Below, piece by piece: positions 11,875 to 22,440 of a DNA stretch of 64,000 nucleotides. The notes below the pieces were generated by a model. The model ran no database searches. It was not told the origin of the DNA and was given only the letters and a program-made list of their open reading frames with translations. Position numbers and translations under genes: made by a program. Numbering within the stretch: position 1 is the stretch's first letter; every line of letters begins with the position of its first letter. The DNA comes from Ichthyophis bannanicus (taxonomy: Eukaryota > Chordata > Amphibia > Gymnophiona > Ichthyophiidae), in contig CM066045.1 in the NCBI GenBank assembly GCA_033557465.1, positions 131,213,596-131,277,595 of the forward strand, written 5' to 3'.

Positions 11875-13421
11875 TGTCAGACGGCTGCCGGGGTGAGAAT
11901 CTTCACAGTCTTTGCAAGTGCATATCTCTATATGATTTGCAAGGTATTGTGGGCAATGTAGTTCATTCACACCAGACACAGCTGCTGACAATAATTTAGT
12001 TGTGCTCTTGGGTAAAGCCAATAAGATTTTTATTTATGGGGTTATTTCTCCCAACACAGATATGCTTGGTAGCACATAAATTAGGTAACTTGCTTTCAGT
12101 GTTAACTTGGAAAAACAAAGTCAAAATCAGGAAAACAACAAATGAAAAGCCATAAAGCAAGAAACAAACTGTTCTTAACCTCTGATTACTTCCCACATAG
12201 ATACAGAAGTGATTCTCTCCTAGCTCACAAGCAATTAGGTAAAGCTTAATTGCTAGCAGTTACCAGCTGAAACCCCTTAGCTGGCTTGCCTTCCACTGTG
12301 TGGGTCAAATCCTGCTTCAGGAGCTTTTCTGAGTAGATTAAAGAACAAATTTGTATTTCTTTGTGATGGTTGCTGTACTTTATAACAGAAAGTTACCAAC
12401 GGAGTTTAGATAGAGAGCAGTCCATATAAACAGGATCCTCATCTGCTATTATTCCCCCTTGTTCAACAAGCATGGGTTCAATATCATGGATTGGCACAGA
12501 TGAATCTCTCAATGGAGCATTTTCAGGAGAATACTGGTTTCCCTGCTGTCTTTCAAGGTTATAGCTAGGGCATAGATCAGTGTTCATACCTGAGCTTCCA
12601 TTGCTGCTAGAGTTCCTCTCTATATAGCCTGGCCAGTATGTAGTCCAGTTCTTATGTCCAGCCTTCCAATCCAGATCCCTGGACACTGGATCTCTCTTCA
12701 CATACCTTCTGGCACAGGTCTTAGAGTCCCTTCCACATGCAGCCGTCTCCCTCACAGGTAGCCTCTGGTGATTCCTAGCTCTGCAGCACCATTCCTCTGG
12801 CTTTCCCCAGTCCAATGGTGTATGCTGGCCCTTGGAATACCTCTCAGTATACGTACTGCTTTGGACTCTTCTAGACCTCTCAAAGGCTTTTCTCTTCCTT
12901 CTTCCAAAGGGTCTCTTTCCCTCTCTGTCCGTCCGGTTTGGCTTCTGCTTCTGATGATCCTTCAGATGAAACTGATGATCAAACTCAAGCTGATTCTCAG
13001 GATACTGAGGACAATTCTCTGGATATCCAAGGTGATCATGAAGATGGTCATCTGTAGAATAAACTCTACTCTTATTCTGCTTAGATGTGTGCTCCTTCCT
13101 AACACAGCGCAGCTGTGCTGAATCAGGCCTTGCCCTTTGAGATGAGTGTTCCATCCTAGCACAGCGCAGCTGTGCTGAATCAGGCCTTGCCCTTTGAGAT
13201 GAGTGCTTAGGGATTACCTCATAGCCCTCCTGATTGAACACACGTTTCCTCACTTCAGCTCCTCTAATGGCTGTTGGAAACCTGGTGCATTCTGGGACTG
13301 GTAGTCTTTTATGGCAAAATTCTGTTTTCTTATTTCTACCAGAACTGACAGGTTGCTTGTTCAGAGTCACTTCACCTTTTCTATAGCTCCTTCCTGAGCT
13401 ATGATAAGCTTCCTTATCACA
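11875..13421 (-). mobile_element. LTR-like element A (solo-LTR candidate with internal ORF)
   Basis: The insert is bounded by ACGC target duplications (11871-11874 and 13422-13425). It runs TGTGATAAGG...CCGTCTGACA on the minus strand. The DIRS reading frame continues exactly across it, which proves the boundaries. On the minus strand an open frame starts at base 1 and stops at 12393. Right after it is a TATAAAG (complement of 12378-12384), then AATAAA (complement of 12029-12034) about 155 nt before the end. That order fits U3-R-U5 of an LTR with a coding U3. There is no second LTR, no primer-binding site and no gag/pol. A TGTNR...YNACA end with 4-bp duplication is also known for Ginger transposons, so a DNA-transposon origin is not fully excluded. 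A relative is at 51322-52607. Confidence 0.7.
12393..13421 (-). CDS. ORF filling the U3-like part of LTR element A; unknown protein
   Basis: There are 342 codons open from the first base of the element, with no start codon needed inside. An ATG six bases upstream is formed by the flanking DIRS. Visible parts are an in-frame duplication of about 20 residues (HSSQRARPDSAQLRC, twice), a strongly basic nuclear-localisation-like patch GRRKRKAFERSRR in the middle, and an acidic C-terminus ending IIADEDPVYMDCS before SKLRW and the stop. The relative at 51322-52248 starts in the same phase (CDKEA here, CGTES there) and also has MDCS near its stop. No known domain is recognised. A basic patch plus acidic tail would suit a nuclear regulator, and viral U3-overlapping accessory ORFs are a precedent, but this is inference. 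Chance openness over 1 kb in both copies is unlikely. Confidence 0.6.
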   Translation of the reverse strand, partial: CDKEAYHSSGRSYRKGEVTLNKQPVSSGRNKKTEFCHKRLPVPECTRFPTAIRGAEVRKRVFNQEGYEVIPKHSSQRARPDSAQLRCARMEHSSQRARPDSAQLRCVRKEHTSKQNKSRVYSTDDHLHDHLGYPENCPQYPENQLEFDHQFHLKDHQKQKPNRTDREGKRPFGRRKRKAFERSRRVQSSTYTERYSKGQHTPLDWGKPEEWCCRARNHQRLPVRETAACGRDSKTCARRYVKRDPVSRDLDWKAGHKNWTTYWPGYIERNSSSNGSSGMNTDLCPSYNLERQQGNQYSPENAPLRDSSVPIHDIEPMLVEQGGIIADEDPVYMDCSLSKLRW

Positions 13422-14762
13422 ACGCATGGCAGAAGATCTGGACGCGCTTGTACAAAAATGGCCGGAGGACCAGCTCCTGTATGTGTTTCCTCCGTGGGTG
13501 TTGATCGGCCGGGTGGTGCAGCGGATAGAACGGCACCGCGGTCGAGTGGTGCTAATAGCTCCCGACTGGCCACGAAGGCCGTGGTACGCAGATCTAGTTC
13601 ATCTTCTGGTGGAACTCCCCTGGAAGTTGCCCAGTCGGTCGGATCTCCTCACGCAGGGTCCTCTTTGCATGCCTCACCTGGATCGGTTCTCGCTTACGGC
13701 TTGGCTATTGAGCGGGCGCGGTTGAGGGCGAGGGGGTATTCAGCAGCAGTGGTATCCACCTTGCTGAAGGTGCGGAAGCAGTCTACTTCTTTAGCGTATG
13801 TTCGGGTGTGGCGCGTGTTTGAAGATTGGTGTGCGCAGTGGAACGTAGGTCCTTTGCGGGCAGCGGTGCCGCAGGTTTTGTCCTTTTTGCAGGACGGTTT
13901 TCAGAAGGGGTTAGCGGCAGCCTCATTGAAGGTGCAGTTGGCGGCCCTGGCCTGTTATAGAGGTAAGGTTCAGGGTGTTTCGTTGACTGTGCATCCGGAT
14001 ATTAAGCGGTTTTTGAGAGCGGTGGCTCTTCTTCATCTGCCCCTCAGGCGGGTTGTCCCGGCTTGGGATCTTCCCTTAGTTTTGGAGGCATTGGCTCATG
14101 CGCCGTTTGAACCGCTGCAGGATGCCACCTTAAAGGATCTTACATTGAAAGTGGTGTTTCTGGTGGCCGTGGCTTCGGCTAGACGAGTGTCGGAGCTGCA
14201 AGCTTTCTCCTGTTGGGAGCCTTTTCTTTCATTCTCCGCATCTAAAGTGGTGCTGCGGCCGGTTCCTTCTTTTTTGCCTAAGGTGGTCTCTCCTTTTCAT
14301 ATGAATCAGGTGGTGTCGTTGCCGGTATTTCGCGATAAGGCTAAGGGTCGGCGGCTGGAGCGGCTTCATCATTTGGACATCCGCCGGGCGTTGCGGAAGT
14401 ATGTGGCTCGAACAGCGGAATTTCGGAAGTCGGATAGGCTATTCGTGCTTTTTGCAGGCCCTAAGAAAGGGGAGGCGGCTTCAAAAGGCTCGATTGCGCG
14501 TTGGATAAAGGAAGCGATCGCGTCAGCATATATTCTTTGGGGTGCTTCGGTGCCAGTTGGGCTCCGGGCTCATTCCGCTAGGGCGCAGGCAACTTCTTGG
14601 GCAGAGTGTGCTTTGGTGCCGCCAGCGGATATTTGTAGAGCAGCGACTTGGTCGTCTTTGCATACCTTTGTGAAGTATTACCGGCTGGATGTGCAGGCGG
14701 CTGAGGATACCTGTTTTGGGACGGCGGTGCTTCAGGCTGGGCTGCCAGGTCCCTCCCGTTGA
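13401..14762 (+). CDS. DIRS tyrosine recombinase
   Basis: The open frame is uninterrupted and overlaps the end of the methyltransferase frame. The recognisable recombinase begins near ASPGSVLAYGLAIERARLRA (about 13670) with a SAM-like core-binding part. The catalytic domain shows the first arginine in VASARRVSELQAF, the H-x-x-R box in LRAHSARAQATSWA and the C-terminal tyrosine region in THTFVKYY-like sequence (here LHTFVKYYRLD). These are the R, H-x-x-R and Y residues of the phage-integrase fold. The enzyme would insert the circular DNA intermediate without target duplication. It looks intact, although the first ~60 codons lie partly in flank-derived sequence and the true start is uncertain. 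Confidence 0.88.
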   Translation: MISFLITTHGRRSGRACTKMAGGPAPVCVSSVGVDRPGGAADRTAPRSSGANSSRLATKAVVRRSSSSSGGTPLEVAQSVGSPHAGSSLHASPGSVLAYGLAIERARLRARGYSAAVVSTLLKVRKQSTSLAYVRVWRVFEDWCAQWNVGPLRAAVPQVLSFLQDGFQKGLAAASLKVQLAALACYRGKVQGVSLTVHPDIKRFLRAVALLHLPLRRVVPAWDLPLVLEALAHAPFEPLQDATLKDLTLKVVFLVAVASARRVSELQAFSCWEPFLSFSASKVVLRPVPSFLPKVVSPFHMNQVVSLPVFRDKAKGRRLERLHHLDIRRALRKYVARTAEFRKSDRLFVLFAGPKKGEAASKGSIARWIKEAIASAYILWGASVPVGLRAHSARAQATSWAECALVPPADICRAATWSSLHTFVKYYRLDVQAAEDTCFGTAVLQAGLPGPSR

Positions 14763-14786
14763 TGCTGTTTACTGCTCTGGTACATC

Positions 14787-14885
14787 CCCAGAGATTCCGG
14801 GACTAGCCTGGAGGGACGATCAGGAAGGTTAAATTAGACTTACCTGCTAATTGTAGTTCCTGGAGGAACTCCAGGTTAGTCCCGG
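14787..14885 (+). repeat. DIRS internal complementary region
   Basis: 14787-14826 is the complement of the left end of the element, and 14825-14885 is the complement of its right end. They meet at 14825-14826. This templates completion of the ends during circle formation in DIRS replication. Confidence 0.9.
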
Positions 14886-15171
14886 ACCCCACCCTGGCTC
14901 GTCCTGGAATGGCCTGAAGCAGGAGCGGTGTTACTGGTAAGTGGAGCTTTCATTACCTTGCCTTCAGAGGGACAGGAGTGTGTTCAGCTGGGTGGGATGT
15001 CTTACAGGGTAGGAGCCCGCGCTCCCTTCCATGAGGGGTGTGGGCAGGAGATTTCAGGGCTAACAGTGCGTGTAGATCTCTGAACGTGTTTGGTTCGATA
15101 AGTTATGATAGTGCTTTACAATAATATTTATTGCTTACTTGTTGCTCCGGTGAGTCTGCTTTGTCATTAGG

Positions 15172-15294
15172 TAAACTGAGGTGAGGAGGCGGATCCAGCT
15201 CCTATATACTGGTGATGTCACAGACCTGTAGTTCCTCAGTCTCCAAAGCTGCTGGTAGAGGTTGACAACCCAGAGATTCCGGGACTAGCCTGGA
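15172..15294 (+). repeat. DIRS right inverted terminal repeat
   Basis: It is the inverted match to 7883-8000. The 45 bases beyond it (15295-15339, ending 'aagtctaatttaacctt') are found only here and, complemented, in the internal complementary region. Confidence 0.9.
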
Positions 15295-15339
15295 GTTCCT
15301 CCAGGAACTACAATTAGCAGGTAAGTCTAATTTAACCTT

Positions 15340-15552
15340 TACTGTGACCTTTCAGGGGATGACATGATAGGACAGACTGGACACTAAACTTGTTCTATGT
15401 TGTTCCCAATGTCTTTTTATTTGTCTTTAATCTTTTCTTTCCTATTCTTATTGTAGTTCTATTTCTTTCTATTTTTTTTGTTTTTAGAATTGTAAACTGC
15501 TCTGATACCTTGTGGCAGTGGTATAGAAAGCTTTAAATAAACATAAACATTC
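15340..15552 (+). mobile_element. L2-like LINE 3' tail
   Basis: It ends with 'gtaaactgc...gcagtggtata' and 'taaataaacataaac'. This is the same layout as five other tails in the window: GTAAACC-like lead, short hairpin, GGTATA, then TAAATAAA repeats. It is the probable right half of the copy broken by the DIRS. Confidence 0.55.
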
Positions 15553-16290
15553 TCCCCTTCTCTCACCCTCCAGTCCTGGCTCCCTCTCATCCCATCTCCA
15601 TCCCTCCCGCTGCTCTTTGTTCTCTATATTTTTGTTTTCTCAGCTTTCTATAGCCCTTCTCATTCACCTACTCAATAGTCCCCAATTTCCATCTTCTGTA
15701 CTTCCTTCTTCTGCTTCTCTCACCAGCCACAGCTCCTTCCCTGACACTTCATCTTCATGGCATTCAGCCCCTTTCTTCGTTCTCCTACATCTAGCCAGCT
15801 TCGCATTACCTCTCTTTCAACTCCTCCCCAGTCCCATTTCTATATTCTCTCATTACTTGCACAGTCTCTTGTCTCCTTCTTTCTAGCCCCACAGGGGCTT
15901 TATACCATCTTTCCAGCCCTCCCTCCAGATACTCTTCCCTTCTTCTCATGCCCTCCTTCCATCTCTAATATCTTTATCTTTTACACCTGCTCAGTTCATA
16001 TACTATTCTTCTCATTCGCTCTATCTCTTCCCCATCTCACACCCTCGTTCTAGACTGTCTTTCCCCCGTTGCATCTACTGCCTTCCTCCCTTCAGGCACT
16101 GTTTCACTTTGCACCTTTCTCCTCATCCTTCCAGTTGGTCTTACCCATTCTCATGCTTCCCTCTTTCTTCTTCTCTTCTCACTCCCTTTCCCCAAATGCT
16201 CTTCTCCCATTGTCAACCTCTCCCTGCCAGGCCCTTAACCTCTTTACTTTCCTCAGTTCTTCTCCTCTTCTCCCTCCTACCAGGTGAAGC
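15553..16290. repeat. Long pyrimidine-rich tract
   Basis: About 740 bases are dominated by C and T on the plus strand, rich in 'cttcc', 'ctctc' and 'ttctc'. Open frames in it are composition artefacts (Ser/Leu/Phe-rich). No repeat unit is regular enough to call a microsatellite. Confidence 0.7.
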
Positions 16291-17694
16291 GGGGAGCATG
16301 GGACTATGGGTTACCTACCCTCATTCTCGTTTTGCACAGGCCAACAGCAGGCGGAGCATTTAATCAGATGTCAACTCCTGCTCCACGTGACCAGTCTGGA
16401 AGTACGAGACGCCAAGTACCAGAACATGACATCCTATTAAATGCATCTCCTGCTGCCAACTGGGAGGGGTGCACAGTGAGGAGGTGAATCGTAGCAGGCA
16501 GTGCTGCAGGAAGGAGAGCGACATTGAGGCAGCCATGACAACATGACTGTCTTTGCCTCATGATGCCTGGAGCAGTCACTCCATTTGCTACCTTCCCAAG
16601 TCCTAACTCTGCTCTTTCCTCTCTGATTCATGGCTGACTACCTTGCAAGTGCTGCTTGCTGGTTCAAGTAGAACTATAATTCCCAAGATGCACTTGGCTC
16701 TGCAACGGACAGTTTAATCTCCTCACTCCACCTGTATAAAGATATCAAAAACAGCAGAAAAATGCAAAACTCCCTTTAGTGTTATATTTTTTATTGAGGA
16801 GATGTGAATCCAGTATTTCCTAAGAATGGAAAAGTGACTTTAGCACAAGATAGAATGCTCCAGAAGACAAAAGAAGGTTCCCACCATAAATCCAGTGTCT
16901 GGAATCTTGATTGCACAGCCATGCATGTCATAATGGCAGCCTTTATGCAGCAGCGTTTTGTTTATGTTGTTGCAGACAGGTCCATGATACCGAATGTGGC
17001 TCTGAATGTTTGCTACCCCCTTTTCCCTCTCCTATCTCTGTCCTCCAGCTTTTTCCTGTTCCAAGGGTTGGTAATCTCCTAGCCAGCTGCCTTAAAATGG
17101 ATGGTAAACTCAGAATCAAATCACTGGCCAAAATGCAAACAAAAGAGCTTATCCCTGAATAAACATTTGATAGGCTTATTAGTAGTGTCTGTGGTGTATG
17201 TCCTATTAACTCTGTTTGTTCCTGGTGATGATTAAATAGCCCAAATAGTTTCTGTATTTATTGGCTACTGCATGCTACAAGCCAAGACATATTCTAAATA
17301 GATGTGGAAAACCTTTTTCATTGTGGAGAGAGGGTCAAACAAACCAACTGACCAATCTTTATCCCTACCCACAGAAGCTTCCAAGTTGTCAATGTCATGT
17401 GGGTCAAAACGTTAGTTGGACAATTGTCCTGATGGCCCACCCATTTTTCTCTGCTTAGATACAGTCTTGTGTTGATTGGATAAACCTTTAGCAGTGCAAA
17501 ATGGCTCCTCTTAATTACCAGAGTGCGAGATCATTGATGGCATTGACAAATGTTTATGTTTTATATTTCTCAATAATGTATATACTCATGTCTTTATTTT
17601 TTTTAAAAGATTAAGGGGGGGGGGGGGTTCTGAAGGCATCTACTATTGCCTATGTGCAGGGACTCTCCCCATGGGATAATATAAAAGGAGAGGT
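16291..17694. other. No gene recognised; ZNF143-like site and poly-G run
   Basis: 16673-16692 reads actataattcccaagatgca, two changes from the ZNF143/THAP11 consensus ACTACAATTCCCAGAATGCA. A TATAAAG follows at about 16734. A run of 13 G lies at about 17616-17628. No coding signal was found; an unrecognised repeat or LTR is possible. Confidence 0.4.
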
Positions 17695-18239
17695 TCCAAT
17701 CGCTTTATTTATATTCAGAACTATTTATTGAAACATTTGCCCTAGTACAACATCTAAGACTTATCAATGGCATGCAAGGTATCATGGCAGTTATAGCAAA
17801 GAATAATACAACTTTTCCAATTTTTCCCCCCATTTTCTCCCCACCCCCACTCCCTCTCCCATTTTCAAGTTGTTAATTGTACATAGTTTGCCAAACTACA
17901 AACCACAAACGTCTACCCATGTTCCAGAAGAAAACATAGAGAATCATATAGCTCTTGGCAATCCAGCAACTAAGAACACAGTGTACTGGTTATTATGTTC
18001 CTTTCCCTCCTCTCCCCCTCCCCTCCCCCCTCAATGGTCTTCCCATCCCTCCCTCCTACTTCCTGGATCTAAAGGTGTTCCCTTTTCCATGAATGTGTGA
18101 AAGGCCCGGTGCGTGGTGACTCTTACACACTTCCGGGTATCCCCATTTTCTCCCTATTCTTCTCTGTCATCGTCCCCCCCCCCCCCCTTCCCTCCATCTC
18201 CTTCTGCAAGCGACCCTCTCCCCCTTTCTCCTCCCCCTC

Positions 18240-21200
18240 ACAGTCTCCGCGGAGCAAATAAAACATCCACTTTCCTTTATAAATCGTTGAGGATATAACG
18301 CCAGCAGCGGGGTGGGTAGGGCCTGGATATAATCATTCCATTCTGCATGAAATCGGGATAGGGGTCGATGCTCAGCTTTGGCCCAGAGTTTGTCTAGTTG
18401 CATATGTTGGTGCAGAGCGTTTCACCATTGCTAGTAGTTAGGGGAATCCACCAACCTCCAGCCCATCAGTATGGTATGGGTTGCCAGGGTCTAGGCAAGC
18501 TTTAGCCAGCGCCTTCTTCCTTGTCCAAGAACTGCCACCCCCTCCATCACATGCAGTAAGACGGCCTGAGTAGTGAGCTCCCAATTCTGTCCAAGGACTC
18601 ACTCAGTAAACGAGTGAATATCTTTCCAATATTGTTGCACTATAGGGCAGGACCACAGTAGATGGATCAGTGGAGCACCGTCCGCATCACATTTGGAGCA
18701 AGCAGACCAGTCTTTTTATCCCATAACACATAAGCGTCTCAGTGAAAGATAGGCATGTCGAACCACTCGGTATTGCATATCTCGCAAGGAAATCATTGAC
18801 GTAAAGCATGTGATCTGGGCGATAAGCTTCCAGAGCTGTTCCCCTGTCAAAGAAGTGCCTAGATCACAGTTGCTTGTTTCAGCGAGCTGGTGGCAGGTAA
18901 TTTTCATGGCTCTAGTCCCAAATGATGATTGCATCTGGGATATTGTTATCCTACCAGTTTCTTCACAGAGAAAGTATTCTTCTAGATCTGTACAAGCTCA
19001 CTAGACAAGTTAGCTTGATCCAGCCTATGGATGTAGTTACTAAGTTGAAGGTATGAAAAATTATCCCTTTTATTGATCCCAAATTGGGCACAAAGATTAG
19101 GGAAAGTCAATGGCCTACTATCTTCCGTTAGAACCTGCTCGAAGTGTAAAATGCCCAAACTTTGCCACTTGCGGAGGACATAGCTGGCATAAAGTCAGCG
19201 TTTCCAAGAATGGGTAAATAAAATGATTGGGAGACCATATGTTTTAGTCTATTACAGATCCATTTCCATGTCTGGTGGCCAGCTTGGATCAAGGGAAAAT
19301 GCCAGAAGAGGATAGGGAGTTTAGTTATATGAGCATGAAACACATACTTTAGCTAAAGGGGGGGCAACTAGTGCCCGCTCACATGGCAATGAAGTCTATT
19401 CTTCTGTATCAAAAATCCAGTCTTTTAGATTTTGTAAAGAACATGCTAAGTTATATGCTCGGATGTCAGGGATTCCCATCCCTCCATGGCGCCAAGATCC
19501 CTTGAGTGCATGTAAAGCTATATGGGCTTTCCTTCCCATCCAAAGGAACTGAGTAACTTTAGATTTAAGAATATTTAAATCTTTTTTTAAAAGCCAAATG
19601 GGGAGCATTTGCAACATGTAAAGCCACCGTGGAAAAATTATCATCTTGAAGAGTGTGATTCAACCTCCCAGCAAGAGAGACGGGTCATGCCACCTCTCAA
19701 GCTGTTGTGTTGTTTGTGCGAGTAGGGGGGTCACATTACATCGATAAAGATCTTTTAAGTTTGTTGGCAGGGTCGCTCCCAGTTATTTAAGCGTATTATG
19801 CCCCAAGCGAAGCAGGCATGTTCCCTACCAGAGCAGGAGGAACAAAGCCTGGTTTGACAATGCCTCTGACTTATCGAGGTTTAGTTTGTAACCCGAGAAT
19901 GCCCCAAAGGTGTTAAATTCATGTAGTAAAATCGTAAGGGAGCACGCAGGGCTCGATAAATATGCTGAGAGGTCATCTGCAAAAGTGGACAGTTTAAATT
20001 CAGACCCAAATCACACTTCTTTGATCTCTGAGTTCATTTGAATGCATGCCAGTAATGGCTCTAGTGTGAGTACAAACAATATGGGAGATAGAGGGCATCC
20101 TTGCCTAGTCCCTCACGCTCTCAGTTTGAATACCATTTATCAGAATACAAGCATACGGTTCATCACAGAGTGCCTTTACCGCATGTAGGAAGGTACCTCC
20201 AAATCCAAAGGCCTCCATCGCCAGAAACATATATTTCCATTCTACTCTGTCAAAGGCCTTCTCCGTGTCAAAGCTTATGAGGAGTGAGGGAATCTCCGCA
20301 TGGCTACAGTACTGTATTGACCCCAGAATTTGATGGATGTTCCCACTGCTTGCCGACCTTTTACAAAGCCCACTTGGGTGGGGTAGATCAAATCAAGCAA
20401 GATGGGGGAACAAGCATTCCGCCAAGACCTTAGACATGATCTTAGCATCAACATTTAATAGCGAGATAGGTCTATAAGACTCCGGAATCTTTGGATCTCA
20501 GCCCTGTTTTGGGATAAGTGTTATCAAAGCTTCTTTTCTGTGGTAAAGAAATGATTGTTGCTCTATGAGCTGTTGGTACATTTCGGTTAGGGGGAGACAT
20601 ATCTTGTTTATAAGTATCTGGTAAATTTAAGCACGAATCCATCCAGGCCTGGTGCACGAAATGTGTGGAGGTTCCTAATTACTATTTGTATCTTGACTGG
20701 TGCGATAGACGTGTTCAGTTGAACCGATTAAGCAGGGTTTAATTGAGGAAGGTGGCATTGATGCAGATATGTACTGGTCTTCCTTCCATCTTGATTATCC
20801 GCTGCATATAACCCCCGATAGTAAGCCAAAAATGCTTCTGTGATCACCTCTTGGGAGATCTGCATTTTTCCATCCGAGGAATAGACTGCTAAGACTGATC
20901 GCGGGCCTCCCTCATTTTTGGAGTGCCCCTCACCCATCTGATGAGAACAATCTACATGCGGGTCAGGACACAATTATAGTCTCCACCAAGGACAACCTGA
21001 TGGTTGCCTTTATACAATACGCTCTGCACTAGCACATCAAAGAGTTCACGTTCGTATCGATTAGGGCCATAGATATTCCCCAAAAGTATAGGGGTCCCAT
21101 CTATCTTCCTCCAAAACAATATATATCGACCATTAGGGTCCTTTTTAATATGTTCAATCTGTATATTGAGTCCCTTTTTGCATAGGATAGCTACTCCCGC

Positions 21201-22440
21201 CCGTCTGCTGCCCGCCAGAGCCCCATAGATCTTCCCCACCCACCAGAGAAACATAGAAATATGACGACAGAAAAAGACCACATGGCCTATCTAGTCTGTC
21301 CTTCCGTAACAACTACAACAGTCCCCTTTTTACCTTTAGAGATCCTCTGTGTTTGTCCCATGCTTTTTTGAATTCAGTTACTGTCCTCATCTCTACCACC
21401 TCCACTGGGAGACTATTCCACGGATCCACTACTCTTTCCGTAAAGAAATATTTCCGCATATCACTCCTGAATCTATCTCCCTTCACCCTCATCCCATGTC
21501 CCCTCGTAGCAGAACTTGCTTTCAATTGAAAGAGGCTCTCTCCCTGAACATTTATGCCACGGAGGTATTTAAACATCTCAAACATATCACCTCTATCCCG
21601 CCTTTCCTCTAAGATTCTTCAGTCTGTCCTCATATGCTTTATAATGAAGACCACTAATCATTTTAGTAGCCACCCTCTGCACCGACTCCATCCTGTTCAC
21701 ATCCTTTTGAAGGTGCGGTCTCCATAATTGCACACTATACTCCAAATGAGGTCGCACCAAAGACTTATACAGAGGCATTATCACCTCCTTTTTTCTGCTA
21801 GCCATTCCTCTCCGTATGCACCCAAGCATCCTTCTAGCTTTTGCAGTTGCCTTTTCTACCTGTTTAGCTACTTTAAGATCATCAGACACAACCATGCCTA
21901 GGTCCCGCTCTTCTTTAGTGGACAAAAGTACTTCACCCCCTATACTATATTGCTCTCTTGGATTGCTGCAGCCCAAATGCATGACCTTACATTTTTTAAC
22001 ATTAAATCCCAGCTGCCAAATTCTAGACCATTCTTCAAGCTTAGCTAGATCCCTCCTTATGCTATTTACCCCTTCCTGGGTGTCTACTCTATTGCAGATT
22101 TTGGTATCATCCGCAAAGAGGCAAACCTTACCTGAAAGCCCTTCCGCTATATCACTAACAAAGTTGTTAAAAAGAATCGGACCAAGGACAGATCCCTGGG
22201 GCACACCACTGATAACATCCTTCTCCTCAGAGTGAGCTCCATTTACTTGTACTCTTTGTCGCCTCCCACCCAACCAATTTCTAACCCAAACACCATCTTT
22301 TAAGTTTAGCATGTTCGTTATCTGTCATGTGAGTTTCTTGGAGAAGAGCAATGTCAGCGTGCCTGTCCTGAAATGCTTTAAGCACTTTTTATCGCTTTAT
22401 CAGGCAGCCTATACCACAAACATTCCATGAGAGTATACGG
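18240..22440 (-). pseudogene. L1 ORF2 (endonuclease-RT), broken
   Basis: The fragments in order are the apurinic-type endonuclease N-terminus, endonuclease remainder, RT palm, thumb region (19396-19644, MIIFPRWLYMLQMLPIWL) and C-terminal cysteine block. It would nick target DNA and copy its own RNA in the nucleus, but in-frame stops occur in every part and a 1.08 kb CR1 splits the endonuclease. No intact product is possible. Confidence 0.8.
21242..22318 (-). mobile_element. CR1 LINE, subfamily B, 5'-truncated, inside L1
   Basis: The complement encodes [32 protein letters not shown] and the C-terminal YKSLVRPHLEYSVQLW block. It then has a frame break at about 21590 and the terminal part ending DKHRGSLKVKRGLL. 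The 3' end 'agaaacatagaaatatgacgacag' is the subfamily B tail also found at 30409 and 61976. The L1 endonuclease resumes on either side. Confidence 0.9.

Larger units (their letters stand above)
10049..13725 (+). pseudogene. DIRS reverse transcriptase - RNase H - methyltransferase-like polyprotein, interrupted
   Basis: The RT part shows LDLSEAYLHIPI, the catalytic YLDDWLI at about 10892-10912 and fingers/palm motifs. Near 11359 the RT frame ends at a TAG; a one-base loss accounts for the shift into the RNase H frame. RNase H shows LMTDAS, HLELKAV, SDNATAV and ENVEADFLSRV, so its acidic residues are present. The following domain, equivalent to the DAM-like methyltransferase of DIRS1, starts with VMDLMATF. 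It is cut after RRKER by an LTR-like element at 11875-13421 and resumes in the same frame (FPPWVLIGRVVQRI) at 13426-13725. The DIRS ORF was therefore intact at that point when the insertion occurred. Confidence 0.9.
7869..15339 (+). mobile_element. DIRS-type tyrosine-recombinase retrotransposon
   Basis: It has all structural parts of a DIRS1-like element. Inverted terminal repeats lie at 7883-8000 and 15172-15294. An internal complementary region at 14787-14885 joins the complements of both outer ends. The genes are a gag-like ORF, reverse transcriptase with RNase H and a methyltransferase-like domain, and a tyrosine recombinase. The ends were set where terminal sequence stops matching the internal complementary region: left unique head 7869-7882, right unique tail 15295-15339. 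No target duplication is visible, as expected for recombinase-mediated integration. The terminal repeats differ at few positions, suggesting a fairly young insertion. It is now interrupted by an LTR-like element and carries frameshifts. Confidence 0.93.

Noticed and set aside
15617..16363. Several overlapping open frames of 60-100 codons
   Set aside because: They are Ser/Leu/Phe-rich products of a pyrimidine-rich tract with no conserved motif.
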